Assembly: GCA_017311315.1 (NCBI GenBank)
Contig: CM029609.1
Span: 36,764,744-36,828,743 of the forward strand
Source of the DNA: Dendrocalamus latiflorus
Taxonomy: Eukaryota > Streptophyta > Magnoliopsida > Poales > Poaceae
DNA length: 64,000 bases
Direction of reading: 5' to 3'
Positions 45,163 through 58,440 of the stretch are shown here, one piece after another. The stretch's first letter is position 1, and each line of letters opens with the position of its first letter. The notes under the pieces were generated by a model. That model was not told the origin of the DNA, ran no database searches, and was given only the letters and a program-made list of their open reading frames with translations. The position numbers were made by a program, and so were the translations under genes.

Positions 45163-48100
45163 CTACTGCTTCAGCTTTATCATCTCCTGCAAGTCCACTG
45201 GATAGCACATCTTGGTGTGCTCACCGGACCACACATTATCTGCCAGGATTCGGTTCACAGCATCGGTCGGGTGGAATTCATCCCACCATACATGGCTCGA
45301 TGCGTCACTGCATGCCATCTGTGGAAGAACACACATGAATAGGCCTCCATATTTGCCCAGGCCACAGCAAGCATCAGTGGTGGTCACAAAACCTGCGCAT
45401 TGTAGTTCAATCATAATGTGAGTGCTTTCCTTAGAACAGCATGCAATCTTTTTTGAAACAAGGGACAACAGGCTATCTAAATGTAATATTTATGATGCAC
45501 TTGCTCACCATAGTGGTCACGGTTGTCTAGTATGTCCACAGACCCCTTGAAAGTATCACAATAACTGATCATAGAGTCTGGGTGCTGGCGGATGAACTCA
45601 CTGGACATGTATCTCAGGGCATAGTTGAACTCAATCACAACATTGTTGATGTATTCGATGCATTCCCCATTTTGACTGCCATATTCCCAGAGGAAGTGAG
45701 GTGCACAGCCAACAGGAGGCAGGCCCATCAGTAGGACCTTTCGAACATTGATATTGTACAAATTCTGCATAAATCATCATTGTCAGAAGGGAGCAGGGGT
45801 TACACAACTCCTTTAGATATCGAAAGTTGCATAATCTGAAAAAAAAAAACACATATGACTAAATAATAAAAAATGCAAAAAATTCAACATTGTAGTTAAT
45901 TTGCTAAGGTTTTATAAACAACCAAAAAAACTGAAGCAATCCGTTCCAATTTGCACCAGCATAAACATGATATTATGGGATGAACATAATGCCATAATGG
46001 AAATTTCTGTTCCTTGTTTCAAAAAAAAATATGGAAATTTCTACTCTCAGGCGTTAAACAATACAACAAACTGATGCCATCTTCAATCACCATGCATCAC
46101 ATGTTCTGCTTAAGATTCGATAATGGAGATAAAATAGGCATAGATAATCAAATTATACATGACGCACGGACTGAGAAGCATGTTGTATCATAGTCAGGAT
46201 ATGAGCACAGTGAGATAAATGCAAGGTGTTCCACCAGTTGAGCTTAAGGGGCGTTCGTATTGACTTTTGCTGACGGCTTTTGGTTGTGGCGTATGGCTGA
46301 AAATAAATAGAACTGATTTTTAGAAACAGCCGACAAGCGATGTAAAAAGTGTTGGGATACGGGTAGGCTAGACTAGTGCAAATTAAAATTTTCTACCGCG
46401 TAAACCAGGAAGTCATATGAGTAAGAGATTATGGATCGTTACCACTAACCGTACAGTGCAGCGGAAGTAGAGTTGAAACAACCGATTCAACAAAAAGCGC
46501 GTCGGTGTAGTGGTAGTAGTCGATCGTTTTCTGACCAACCATCTCCTCCTCGCGATCGTCCCAATCAACGCCGCAGTTGCAGCAACGTCTCTATCGAAGT
46601 CCACACGTCCAGGGATGGAACACTATGCGTCGATGTGCTAGCACTAGTGCGCACAGCAGGGGTTATGAGAGGTGGCGGCTATGGTTTCTACGGGTGTGTT
46701 TCGGGATGCCTCCCTCAAACCCCGCACCTCTCCTTATATAACCTCCAATCAGATCCTTATCCGATACGAATAGATATCGTATCCCACTCGGAGACTATCA
46801 TCCGAACCCCTATTGTTCCAGCCTATTAAGTGTGTGACCCTGTAGATTTATGTATATTTTGCCATGGGCCGAAAACTCCTTTCCAATCTATAAGTCGGTA
46901 GCGGTCCCTAGTAGGACATAACGATTTCCAAACATACATAAAGATCATATCGTACGAACCTATATAGTGTTTATGTACTGATCCCTTTACCTCATGATAC
47001 TAGATCGAATTCAAGGCGAGAAGCGTGCCATCGTATGATAACTCGATTCTTCATTCGAACCTGTAGTGAATTACTTAATTGTGATTGACTCCTCAACCAC
47101 ATTCGGCATGACCATACACTTTCTTAATCCAATCACATCGAGAGGCCCAGAAATCACTCCTGTTATATAGGAGGGGCAAATTCCGTCTTGATCGCTCATA
47201 TTCCTCTATATGTTTCATATAAACCCGAAATCTACCTTTATGACCACCCAGTCATGGAATAGTGTTTAGTAACCCCTAAGTAAACTATTACACATGTAAG
47301 AAACAATGACGATCTCAGATCTAAAGATCCTAAATACACTATGTATGAAACCAACTGATGACACTTAAGAATATAACAATTCCCGCAGTGTCTCATGGTG
47401 GGTCAATCCAACATCATATTCTCTAACATGTTGTCCATATTATTGATTTGATATTCGATATTCATGATCCGTGAAACATGATCATCAATGAATATATGTG
47501 CTGATCTGTAAATCATAATTGTCCCACATAATGATATAATATCAGGGATAATTTAGAATAACATCAAAACATGAATAAAGAGTTCCACAAACAAGTCACA
47601 TACTTGTTGATCAATACGAAAACATTTATTTAAGAAACAAAATAATATAGTATTTAAAAGATCATAAACATAGAAGTGATACAATCATCTCCATGATTGC
47701 CTCTAAGGCATATCACTAACAAAAAGTGAGGGGGAGATACATGCGCGTGACAGAAGCAGGAGGAGTGGGGTGGGTGATACACCCTTGACCCACTGTCTTA
47801 TCCCAGGAGCGAAACGGTAGCGAGAGAAGTGAAGAAACTGCTTCTAGAAACCAAGTGTTCGTATTGACTTTAGGCTTTTCTTAGCAAAAGCCAGAAGCAG
47901 AAGCCAATACGAATAAGGCCTAAAGTACCATGGACTAACTTGCACTTTCAAAATGAAAGGCAATACAAACAACTCCAAAAATTAAGTACAGACTGAGCAT
48001 TGCAGTGGGCCAAACACAGCATTCAGTCCAACACACTACTAAATATCAGCTATAAACCATAGCCAACTCAGGATAATCGATTCAATGATTGAATTTCATA

Positions 48101-49836
48101 TTTGAACAAAATGCTGCAACTAACATCAATTTGAAATATTTTGCATTTTTAGTACCTATGCAATTGCCCTAGAACTTAAGATGAGAATATGCAAAACCTC
48201 CAAATTTGAACTAAGAACCAAGGATATGTAAATCAAAAGTAAAGGATTTAACATTCCAGAACTGCTAAGAACCAAGGATATGTAAATCAAAAGTAAAGGA
48301 CTTAACATTCCAGAACTGCTAACAAACCAAGGAAGTAAGAATATTCATTACCTTAATCACTTTCCTGTGTAACATTAGTTAACTTCCCCAGATAACAAAT
48401 TTCTGGAGTCTCTAGATAAGGAAATACCTTTTTATCAAAACCAAACGCCTAACTACAGAGAACTCTCCATTCACTCCTTGGTTAAGACTTTAGAACTGCA
48501 CCAGATCTCAGGTAACTGTGAGAGCAGATCCCCTAAAGCACTAGATCATTTTATGAACCAATTGCAAGTAAAAGTAGTCTATGCAGCAGGATCCCTAACT
48601 ACAAATGGTGTAACTCCACCAAGTTAAACCGTAGTGTCACGACCAGGAATGCTCATATCTACAGCCTTTAGAAACAATACACGGCACACTGATTATCACA
48701 AAAATAGAGCTAGCACAATGTAACTCCACCAAGGAGGTAAGCAATGCTGCACAGAATAAACTGGAAAGCGAAAACCCACCTTGATTTCCTGCCTCACTGC
48801 ATTGACAAGGAGCTGATTGAATTCCCATGGGAGGTAACGCATCTGGACGCCCGACACATTGCGCAGGTAGTAGTGGATGAAGTCGTTGCTCCCGATCGAC
48901 ACAAAGAACACCGACCTCCTGAACAGGTCGGCTGTTGCTGCCTCCCCAAGAGCCAGTGCCAGCTGCTCATATGTGTCCTCAACCTGCTGCACCTGCTGGG
49001 TCAGCGACACATGCATCCCCTACAGCGCAAACAAAATCGCCAGAACACCACCGAGTTAGGCATCGTGCCAAAGCGAGTAGACCGCGAAACGACAACACGA
49101 TGCTCTCCAAACAGATGCCTCAACAACATCAAGAAATTGGGCAAGTGGGAGGACAGACCAGCTCGGAGCCACTGCTGGAAAGAATGCCGGCTGCCGCGGA
49201 AGCATAGTTGACGCCTCGGATCATTCCATCAACGCTGCTGAGGCCAACACTGCCGATGCCCATGCGCATGTCCTGCTCGAGGTACGGAGGCACGAAGGGG
49301 AGCCCCAGCTTCTCCGCTGCAGTACAACCAAAGGGATCAGGAACCAAGAGAAGAAGGGAGGATTGGGAGCACCGCAAACAAAAAGAAGTTGGCAAAGCAC
49401 AAGAGATCCAAGAAACCCACATATGTAAAACAACAGGGCAAAACCCACACGAACGAAATATTCAAGAATCGAGTCGAGAACTATCTGCAACCCACCCGCA
49501 AAAAAAGATTCAAGAAACCAAAAGAAGCAAGAAACGCGGGCGGGGCGTGGTGGGCAACGTACCGAGGTAGTCGACGGGGATGCGGCCGTTGGAGAAGCGT
49601 CCGGTGGGGCGGCGGGTGTCGAAGTCGCGCCCGTACGGCTCGCGGTCGGCGCGGGCGAGCGTGCCAAGGTAGTTGTTGGTGCCGGCGTCGGCCGTGGAGT
49701 CGCCGATCACGAAGAGCGCCGGGACGAGCGGCGTGGGGGGCACAGATGGGGGCGGGGACGGGGAGGCGGCCGCGGCGGAGCAAGGCGGAGCGGAGGGGAG
49801 GAGGAGGAGGAGGGCGAGGGCTAGGAGAGGCGCCAT
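45163..49836 (-). CDS. GDSL esterase/lipase, intact
   Basis: Five exons, 49836-49563, 49316-49159, 49019-48780, 45764-45509 and 45392-45163, join with correct phases to give 385 aa. The N-terminus (MAPLLALALLLLLPS) is a signal peptide, so the product is probably secreted. Block I is FVIGDSTADAG with nucleophile Ser47. Block II is GVNYASAAAG. Block III is SIGSND with Asn189. Block V is DEFHPTD with Asp347 and His350. All SGNH hydrolase residues are therefore present. The exon pattern is that of the plant GDSL family and matches the broken paralogue at 24397-40694. Intron 3 is 3.0 kb because of a MITE with a nested solo LTR, yet splice sites and frame are undamaged. The natural substrate (cutin monomers, lipids or acetylated glycans) cannot be told from sequence. 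Confidence 0.93.
46248..47920. mobile_element. Tourist-like MITE split by a solo LTR
   Basis: The left end GGGGCGTTCGTATTG at 46248 and the right end, the complement of GGCCTTATTCGTATTG, at 47920 are flanked by TAA at 46245-46247 and 47921-47923. Without the solo LTR inside it would be roughly 300 bp. It lies in intron 3 of the intact GDSL gene. Confidence 0.65.
46350..47721 (-). mobile_element. Solo LTR, copy 2, with perfect 5-bp duplication
   Basis: On the minus strand it runs TGTTAGTGATATGCC to TATCCCAACA, 1372 bp, with TG...CA ends. AAAAG flanks it at 46345-46349 and 47722-47726. No internal retrotransposon sequence remains, so it arose by LTR-LTR recombination. Confidence 0.93.
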
Positions 49837-50280
49837 TTCCGGTGCGGGCGGTGGCGAGTTCGCGCGCTCCGGAGTGGAAAAGGCGGAGGAGGATCGACCG
49901 ATCGATCGAGGTTTATACGGACAAGACGACCATGGACTCGGGTCGGGTCAGACTCGAGTCGCCCACGCCTCAAGTCACGCCGATTGTGCCACCGGCCAGG
50001 CCCGCGTCAGGCGCACAGCCTCACACGGTCACATCGCACCATCGCTTTGTGGGCCGTCTTGGGCCGCCCGCCGTGCGCAACGCCTCCCACCGTGCCATTT
50101 TGGGCCGCGTGCCGCCCCGGCGCGGCTAGACCAGAGCACATTAGGTTGGGTGGGGCCGGGCCGCTGACCGCAGCCCAAGAACAATTTGCCGACCCAATTA
50201 GGTAATGGACCTCTAGCTCGCAATTAGCCTGGGCCAAGCTATTGCCATGCCCAAGAATTACAAAAATAACTTATTTTTAG
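49837..50280. other. Upstream region of the GDSL gene
   Basis: GC-rich promoter and 5' UTR side, followed by moderately GC-rich sequence with GGGCCG motifs. No separate gene accepted. Confidence 0.4.
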
Positions 50281-51537
50281 GGTATTACAAAATAAATTTT
50301 AGATCTGCAACATAGTCACGCAGACACATCATGCTATCCAGGGCTGTCCTGCGTTTAGCCAAATTCATGTGTGTTTTTTTTTCTCTCTAGCTTCTAACCA
50401 TTTGGTTGTATTTAGATTGGTTGCCCTTGCCATTTCTCTTACTTGCCCCCGCTGTTGACCGCCCTCTATTGCTTTCTTGGCGCTACCCATTCGACCTCCA
50501 CTGCACTTTCCTACAGGCTACAGGTTCTACCTACGCTACGCCATCCCTACAATGGCTAAAAAAATATATGATATTTAGTAATAAAAAAGTAATGAAAATA
50601 TTAGTTTGCGCACCTTCAAACCGCATGTGTTTTTCCCCCTTCATCTCCCATCCTAGCTACCATGCCCCCTCCTCCTAGTTGTGACCACCACCGCTCCCTC
50701 GCCGCGTGCCAGCGTGGTGCCACCGTGCCTCCTCCTCGCATCGTTCAACGCCAGACGCTACCATCACTAGAGGGAGGAGCGCTATCTGATGTTACCGAAT
50801 AGGGGAATCGAGTTGATTTTCCTCCGGTTGAGCGGAGATTCCTCTAAATTGAGCTGAATCTTCTCAAAATCGAGCTAAATTTTCTCGAATTCGAGCTGAA
50901 ATTTGTCAAAAATTGATTTTTTTTTTTTCTGACACCAAGTTGAAAATTTTCAAAACTGGGTTGTTTTTTCCCTCAAAATTGAGTTGAATTTTTCTGGAAT
51001 AGAGTTAAAATTTTTGAAACTGAGTTGACTTTTTCAGATTGAGGAAATTTTTTGAACCGAGTTGAAATTCATTTTGAATGGAGTTATTTTGTGTTAGAGG
51101 GGAAGGAAGGGGGAGTTGGGAAGGCTTCCCTCAAACTAGCATCTGAAAAAGTTATTGCATCAAAGGAAGTAGAGAAAATGCATGTTTCCATGGGGATGCT
51201 CATTTGGATTTAAGCTTTTAGCTTCTATCTTCTTAACTTCATTTTTTCTAACTTTTTAGTCTTTTTAGGGCTTTTTTATCTTTTCTTTTTTTTCTCTTAT
51301 TTCTTTGTATTGTCCATGATGATATAACCTATCTTTTTCTTTTTTATTTTTAAATATAATTACACTCAAAAAGCTAACATCAGTTACAGTGTAACAAAAT
51401 CCAAACAGTGCCAAATAAACCAAAAGCTTTAAGCTCAATTAAGCACCACTAAATCATACAAGAGAAGGGGAAAAAGATAAATTTGGCACTCTCGCCTTTG
51501 TTGGCTGCATTGTTATGAAACAATGCATCGAAACCAT
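50281..51537. other. Unassigned intergenic sequence
   Basis: No gene. From about 50800 to 51080 there is a degenerate tandem motif resembling AAATTGAGTTGAATTTTTC, repeated every 25-30 bases about ten times. Confidence 0.4.
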
Positions 51538-52843
51538 TGATATGTCATAGAGGCAATCATGGAGATGATTATATCACTTCTATTATTATGATCTTTTAAA
51601 TAATATGTTATTTTGCCTCTTGAATAAATATCTTTTGTATTGATCAACAAGTGTGTGACTTGTTCGTGAAACTTTTTATTTATGTTTTGATGTTATTCTA
51701 AATTATCTCTGATCTTATATCATTATGTGAGACAATTATAATTTACAGATCAGTACATGTTTTGATTGATGATCATGTTTCACGGATCATGGATATGGGA
51801 TATCAAATCAATAATGTGGACACGTGTTAGAGAATATGATGTTGGATTGACCCACCATAAGACGCTATAGGAATTGTTATATTCTTAAGTGTCATCAGTT
51901 AGTCTCATACATAGTGCATGTATGATCCTTAGATCTAATATCGCCACTGTTTCCAACATGTGTAATAATTTACTTAGGGATTGCCAAATACTACTCCGTG
52001 ATTGGGTGGTCACACAGATAGATTTTCGATTTACTATAAAACATGTGGAGGATTATGAGCGATTAAGATGGAATTTTCCCCTCCTATATAATAGGAGAGA
52101 TATCTCTGGGCCTCTCAATGTGGTTGGATTAAGGCAGTGCATGGTCATGCCGAATGTGGTTGAGGAGTCAATAGCAACTGAGTAATCCACTACAAGTTCA
52201 AGTGAACGATCAAGCTATCATAGGATGGCACGCTTCTCATCTTGAGTTTGATCTGGTATTATGAGGCAAAGGGATCGTTACAGGAGCACTATATAGGTTC
52301 ATCTGATATGATCGTTATGTATGTTTAGGAGTCGTTATGTCCTGTTAGGGACTGCTACCGATTTATGGACCGAAAAGGAGTTTTTAGCCCATGGCTGAAT
52401 ATATATGAATATATAGGGTAACACACTTAATAGGATGGAATGATAGAGTCCAGATGATAGTCTCCGAGTGGGACACGATCTCTACTAGTATCGGATAAGG
52501 ATATGATTAGAGACTATATAAAGAGAAGTGCGGGGGCTGAGGGAGATATCCCCGAAACACACTCGTCGAAACCCTAGCTACCACCTCTCACAACCCCTAT
52601 TGTGCGCGCTGGTGCTAGCACGCCGACGAATGGTATTCCATTCCTAGATGTGTAGACCTCGGTAGAGGCGCTGTTGTGATTTCGACGCTGATCGGGACTA
52701 TCGCGAGGAGGAGACAGTTGGCCAGAGGACAATCAACTACTATCACTACATCAATGCGCTCTTCATTGAATCAGCTGCTTCAACTCTACTTCTGCCGCAC
52801 TACACGTCTAGTGGTAATGATCCATGATATCTTACTCACATGG

Positions 52844-55800
52844 TGATGAGGACATCACTTCCTTGGATGCACACATCACTCATGTATAAGATGATAGGCA
52901 AGGAACTATGACGAGGACACGTACACACAAGTTGAATTATCATGTGAGCTTGTTCCTAGGGATGTATAATTTAGCTTCTGAGAATGAGTTGCTGCCTGAT
53001 GCTTGTGATGTGATTCTGCTTACAAACATGGGCAAAGACCAAGGAGAGGCACATGGAGTAATGGATATGCTTGGGACTTGTTGGAAAGCTTTTAACGTCC
53101 TCTTTCCAGTGGTTCTAGTCCCACTTCAAAAACCCACCTGAGCATAGTGTAATCTATAAAACAAATCTAAAACTGTTCCAAACCTGGGCTCTGGGCCTTG
53201 TATCAGTTTGAGCCCAATTGGAGAGTTGTAGTGGGATGTTTTACCACTCTGGCAGGCGTGCCCCTCAACATCCCTAGTACCATCAAAACTACCAGGGATG
53301 CCGCTTTTAGTGTTTAGGCTTGTTTAGATTGATTTTCATTTAGAAAATATCAGTTGTATACTTATGTTGACTAGACCAACTACGACGACTTCAGGCCTCT
53401 CCATTGTTCAATGAAACGTCATATTCCATTCGTAAATTCAAATCGTGCTTATTTCTTTCTTGCTTAATTCTCGATTTCTTGTTGGAAAGATCATCCGTGT
53501 TGGGCACGGTTGATAATGATAAGGGTGTGGTGTAACAATTGTAGGACGGACTTGGTCGTTTTGGTCAAATAGCCTCATCGTCAATGTCATATCAAACAAT
53601 CATAGTTATCATTCTCATCGAAAGATATTACCCAAAGAATTCGTTATACATTTTGATCATGAATTTGTGAACCATATTAGAAGTCAATCCAAACTGAACT
53701 GTAGTCATGCACGTTGGGTTGAATTTATCGAATTTTTTCTTATGTCATTAAACACAAGAAAGGGAAAGAAAATGTGATTGCTGATGCTTTGTCTAAATAG
53801 TATACTTTGTTGTCTCAACTTGATTGTAGAATTTTAGACTTAGAAACAATTAAAGATTTATATGCTTCTGATGATGAATTAAAAATGCCCTATCCAATTG
53901 CAAAGATGGTAAAAGCTTAAATAAATTTATTTTTAATGATGGTTTCTTATTAGAGCTAATAAGCTATACATTCCAGCTAGCTCCGTTCATCTTTTGTTGT
54001 TACAGGAGGCGTATGGAGGAGGATTAATGGGACACTTTGGCGTCAAAAAGATAGAGGACATCCTTGCTAAACACTTCTATTGGCCAAGGATGAGGTGTGA
54101 CATTGAGCGATATGTTTCACGATGCACTATATGCCAAAAAGCTAAGTCACGACTGAATTCACATGGCTTATACATGCCTCTTCCTATTTCTAGTATTCCT
54201 TGCGAAGATATTTCTATGAATTTTGTTTTAGGATTGCTTAGGACAAAGATGGGGAGGGATAGTATTTTTGTTGTAGTGAATAGGTTTTCTAATATGGCAC
54301 ATTTTACTACTTGTCATAAGAGCAATGATGCTACACATATTGCTAATTTATTTTTAGGGAGATTGTTTGACTACATGATGTGCCAAAGATAATTATTTCA
54401 GATCGTGACGCGAAGTTTCTGAGTCACTTTTGGATGATAATTTGGGGAAAAATTGGGATGAAACTATTGTTTTTAACTACTTATCATCCCCAAACTGAGA
54501 TCGTCAACCATATCTTGTCAACAATATTGATGGCCATTTTGAAGAATTGAAGATATGGAAAGAATATCTACCTCATATGGAGTTTACCTACAATCGCTCG
54601 TTGCATTAAACCATAAAGACGAGCCCTTTTCAGGTAGTATGTGACTATAACCCTCGCGCTCTAATTGATTTGTTACCTCCACCATTTTCAGGGAGGGTAA
54701 ATTTAGATGCTGAGAAATATATTGAATTTGTTCTTAAGTTGCATGAGACCATTAAAAAACATAGAATGCATAAATGAGAAATATAGGGTTGCTGGTAGTA
54801 AAAGTAGAAAGAAAATAATTTTTGAACCTGGTGATCTTGTTTGGTTGCTTTGAGAAAAGATAGATTTTCAGAATTGAGAAAGTCCAAATTGATACCTAGA
54901 GTTGATGGTCCTTTTAAGATTATTGAAAAGATTGATGATAATGCATACAAACTTGAGTTTTCTGCAGAGTTTAGGTTAGTCCCACATTTAACATTGCAGA
55001 TTTGACGCCGTACCTGGGAGAAGAAGATGAGCTTGAGTCGAGAACAACTCCAATTCAAGAGGAAGAGAATAATGAGGACATCACTTTCTTGGATACACAC
55101 AACACTCATGTACAAGATGATAGGTAAGGAACTATGATGAAGGCACATGCATGTAAGTTGAATTATCAGGTGTGCTTGTTCCTAGGGATGTATAATTCAA
55201 CTTCTAAGAATGGATTGCTGCTTGATGCTTGTGATGTAATTGTGCTTAAAAACATGGACAAAGACCAAGGAGAGGCACATGGAGTAATGGATGTACTTGG
55301 GATGAATATTGGAGGTCATCACATCACTTTGAGGCCAAGACAACCAAGAATGAAAACTGAGCATATTCTAGAATTCAGTTTGACCTCCAGAGATAGCGTT
55401 GATTTCAAACGAGCATAGAAGATGCATACGGAGTCCAAATGAGATGATCTTGGACTTGTTGAAAATCTTTTGATGTCCTCTTTCCAATAGTTTTGGTTCC
55501 ACCTCAAAGCTCCACCTAAGCATGGCGTAATCTATAAAATAAATTTGAATCAGTTCCAAACCTAAGCTCTGGGCTTTGTATCAGTTTGAGCCCAACTTGA
55601 AAGTTGTAGTGGAATGTTCCCCCACTCTCATGGACGTGCCCCCCCCACATCCGTAGCACCATAAAACTGCCAAGGATGCTGCTTTTAGGGTTTTGGCTTG
55701 TTTAGATTGATTTTCGTTCAGAAAACATCAGTTGTATACTTGTGTCGAGTAAACCAACTACGGTGACTTCAGGCCTCTCCATTGTTCAATGAAATTTTAT

Positions 55801-56024
55801 ATTTCATTTGCAAATTCAGATTGCACTTATTTATTTCTTGTTTGATTCTTAATTGCTTGTAGGAAAGATCATCCGTGTTAGGCACGATTGGTAAGGACAA
55901 GGGTGTGGTATAGCGATTGCAGGACAGACTTGGTCGTTTTGGTCAAGTAGTCTCGTCATCAACATCATATCAAACAATCATAGTTATCATTTTCATCAAA
56001 AAATCGGGCCAAATCCCCTCATCA
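52844..56024 (+). mobile_element. Deleted Ty3/gypsy retrotransposon nested in LTR copy 3
   Basis: It begins TGATGAGGACATC and ends CCCCTCATCA, with near-duplicate flanks CATGG (52839-52843) and TATGG (56025-56029). The two LTRs are about 52844-53640 and 55070-56024. The left one has lost about 130 bp internally and its last ~25 bp. Between them only RNase H and integrase remnants survive; gag, protease and reverse transcriptase are deleted. Confidence 0.75.
53640..55069 (+). pseudogene. Gypsy pol remnant: RNase H end and integrase
   Basis: 53700-53800 carries the end of RNase H with the usual KHKKGKENVIADALS-type motif, broken by frameshifts. 53994-54392 is open and reads GHFGVKKIEDILAKHFYWPR and CTICQKAKSR, the H2C2 zinc finger of gypsy integrases, then ISMNFVLGLLRTKMGRDSIF. 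Here the first catalytic Asp position is Asn (SMNFV for SMDFV). Further downstream pieces to about 55000 have stops. The polyprotein end overlaps the right LTR. It is not functional. Confidence 0.85.
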
Positions 56025-56092
56025 TATGGCTTTCTAGATTACGCGGTAGAAAATTTTAATCTACGCTAGTGTAGCCTACTCGTATCCTAACA

Positions 56093-57604
56093 CTTTTCTC
56101 TCTTTGTACTATTTCTCGCAAACCACTAGAATTAAAAAACCATAAGATAAAAACAAAAACTTCAGGCCAAAAGAACCCATCCCTTATTCTATTTCCTTTC
56201 ATGTTCCCTACTAGATGGTAAATTTCTATTGGCTCTAATTTTTTTGATAGGCCTACACCTCTTGCCCACCCTCCCACAGTGAACAGCGTTACTTTTCCAT
56301 TTTCTTTTCCTTCCTAAAGCTTGCACCTACCAATCTCTTTCCATCAATTGAACAGAGAGCCTCTCTCTCCATCCATTGAGGAATAAATAAAAGCAAAAGA
56401 TACGGATGCATGTGTAGTTTTGACCAAACACTCCAATCCCCAATCCTAAGATCGTATAGCTCGCCTCCTCGAATAGGCAATCGCTAGTGGTGGAGGTCAT
56501 GGCACCCCCAACTTCATAGACTTTTCTCGGCTGCAACTAGCTCGACAAAATCGGTACACATGTCGCAAAAGAAACTCATGGTACCGAACACCGACCTCAA
56601 GAGCTTTTCATCTATGACCTCATCGACATGATGCATCCACATCTTCAACTATAGCCTACTAATCCACTCCAATGCTAATCTCCTTGGTAAGTTTTTTTTG
56701 TTCCTTCCCCTTGTGTGATACTACTTTTAGATCCCTAAATTTTTATGTTGTGTGGAGGGTCGTAGTAAAATGTGTTTACTTCCTCTATGTTTGATACTAA
56801 AACATGACAAGAAACAGGTTATTTTGGGAGACATGCTGTAGCACTTGAATAGAACAAAATCATTAGTACAACTCTATGTAAGAACTATATAGTCAATGTA
56901 ATTTGAAAGTGTAGATTGCTTTAGTATCCTCCAAATATAAATATATGGTAGTTTCATACTAATAGGAAATAAAGGTTGCAAGCAAACTAAGTGAACATAT
57001 TGTAGAAATCTCCATAAAATGGTTGAATTAGCTTCTCGTATTGCAATCCTTGATGTTGTAGAGACATTGCCATAGGAGTACTGATGGATGGGTGCAATGA
57101 AGCATTTATAGCTACATAGTATTCTAATACCTGTATGAGATTTTGGTTATTGGGAATCTCCAAATGACCCTAACCATAGAAAAGAAATGAAAATATCAGT
57201 GGCTAACTAGTGATAATCCAAGAGAATGATCTTTATGAAATGACAATGCTTTAGGATCATTTTACCATTATTGTAGCATGTGGTTGTGGTTGTGTCAGTT
57301 TCGAGATTCAAATTTCTGTGCTGAGGTGTCAATGTCCTTTTTCCTCCTTCGTTTTGCTTTATCTAAACCACCCATAGGTCTCGCTGACCTATGGATTTGC
57401 TGTGCCTTGAGTTTGATGCATGTTGCGCTTCTTATTTTCTTTGGCAACTGTGTAAAAACGACAACTTGATGTGCATATATTAGACCGTGATACAAACACC
57501 TAATGTTAATCATATAATAGGTTGGTACAAACCTTGCGGAGTGGAGGAGTGGTCTAAATCTAGACCAGACCTAGTTTTCAAGCTATTCTCGATATATTAG
57601 TAGA
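56093..57604. other. Unassigned intergenic sequence
   Basis: No gene or element end recognised. Composition is AT-rich, with a few short open frames that lack any family signal. Confidence 0.35.
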
Positions 57605-58029
57605 TGTTGTGGTTACAGACCAAACAGAGAGAGAGAGATAGTAGTGGAGAGTTGGGAGAGAGTGATAGTAATGACCTGGGTCCCCCCATGGCCTGTATTC
57701 CATATATATATATATATATATACACACATGGGGAGTGCTTTTACAATTATACCCTTACATCTGAGTATCCCCTTCAGGGGCACTTATGTCATTACACATG
57801 GCCTATTCTGGGCCTTATAACCTTCTACCAGGCCTACTGGGATTAGGTGGGGGCCACCCCTACAATAGGAGCCTCTCATGGTAAAGAGCTTCACAGGGCC
57901 GAAGCCATGTTGCCGAGTCCTTTGGCCCCCTCCGTCCCTGCGGCCTGTGAACTTCCCTGAACTTGCGGAGCTTCGATGTGCAGTGGGTCCCGGGGCTGAG
58001 GCCGTAGCCGAAGGCGATGCCCGGATTGC

Positions 58030-58440
58030 GTCCGAGGTAGACGCACGCGCTCCGTCCCCTACCTTTCGAATGGGTGGCAGCGGAGCTGGCGCCCAGCCAA
58101 AGTAGACGCGCGCGCGCTCCGTCCGCTACCCTTCGAATGGGTGGCAGCGGAGCTGGCGCCTAGCCGAAGTAGACGCACGCGGGCTCCGTCCGCTACCCTC
58201 CACCTAGCCGAAGTAGACGCACGCGCGCTCCGTCCGCTACCCTTCGAATGGGTGGCAGCGGAGCTGGCGCCTAGCCGAAGTAGACGCACGCGCGCTCCGT
58301 CCGCTACCCTTCGAATGGGTGGCAGCGGAGCTGGCGCCTAGCCGAAGTAGACGCACGCGCGCTCTGTCCGCTACCCTTCGAATGGGTGGCAGCGGAGCTG
58401 GCGCCTAGCCGAAGTAGATGCGCGCGCGCTCCGTCCCTTA
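58030..58440. repeat. 67-bp minisatellite, array 1
   Basis: About six copies of a unit containing CTACCCTTCGAATGGGTGGC, AGCGGAGCTGGCGCCTAGCC and GAAGTAGACGCACGCGCG. One copy is shortened near 58190-58205. The spacing of GGCAGCGGAGCTGG is 67 bp between whole copies. Confidence 0.9.

Larger units (their letters stand above)
51538..56092 (+). mobile_element. LTR, copy 3, split by a nested gypsy element
   Basis: 51538-52843 follows copy 2 from near its 5' end (GATATGTCATAGAGGC) to CTTACTCACATG. The missing 3' end, from TATGG through TTACGCGGTAGAAAATTTTA to CCTAACA, appears at 56025-56092. The gypsy element at 52844-56024 separates the two halves. No second LTR or internal region of this family is seen, so it was also a solo LTR or a fragment. 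Confidence 0.85.

Noticed and set aside
49389..50167. 246- and 164-codon plus-strand frames opposite GDSL exon 1
   Set aside because: They are antisense shadows of the GC-rich first exon and promoter; codon content is Arg/Gly-rich with no family signal.
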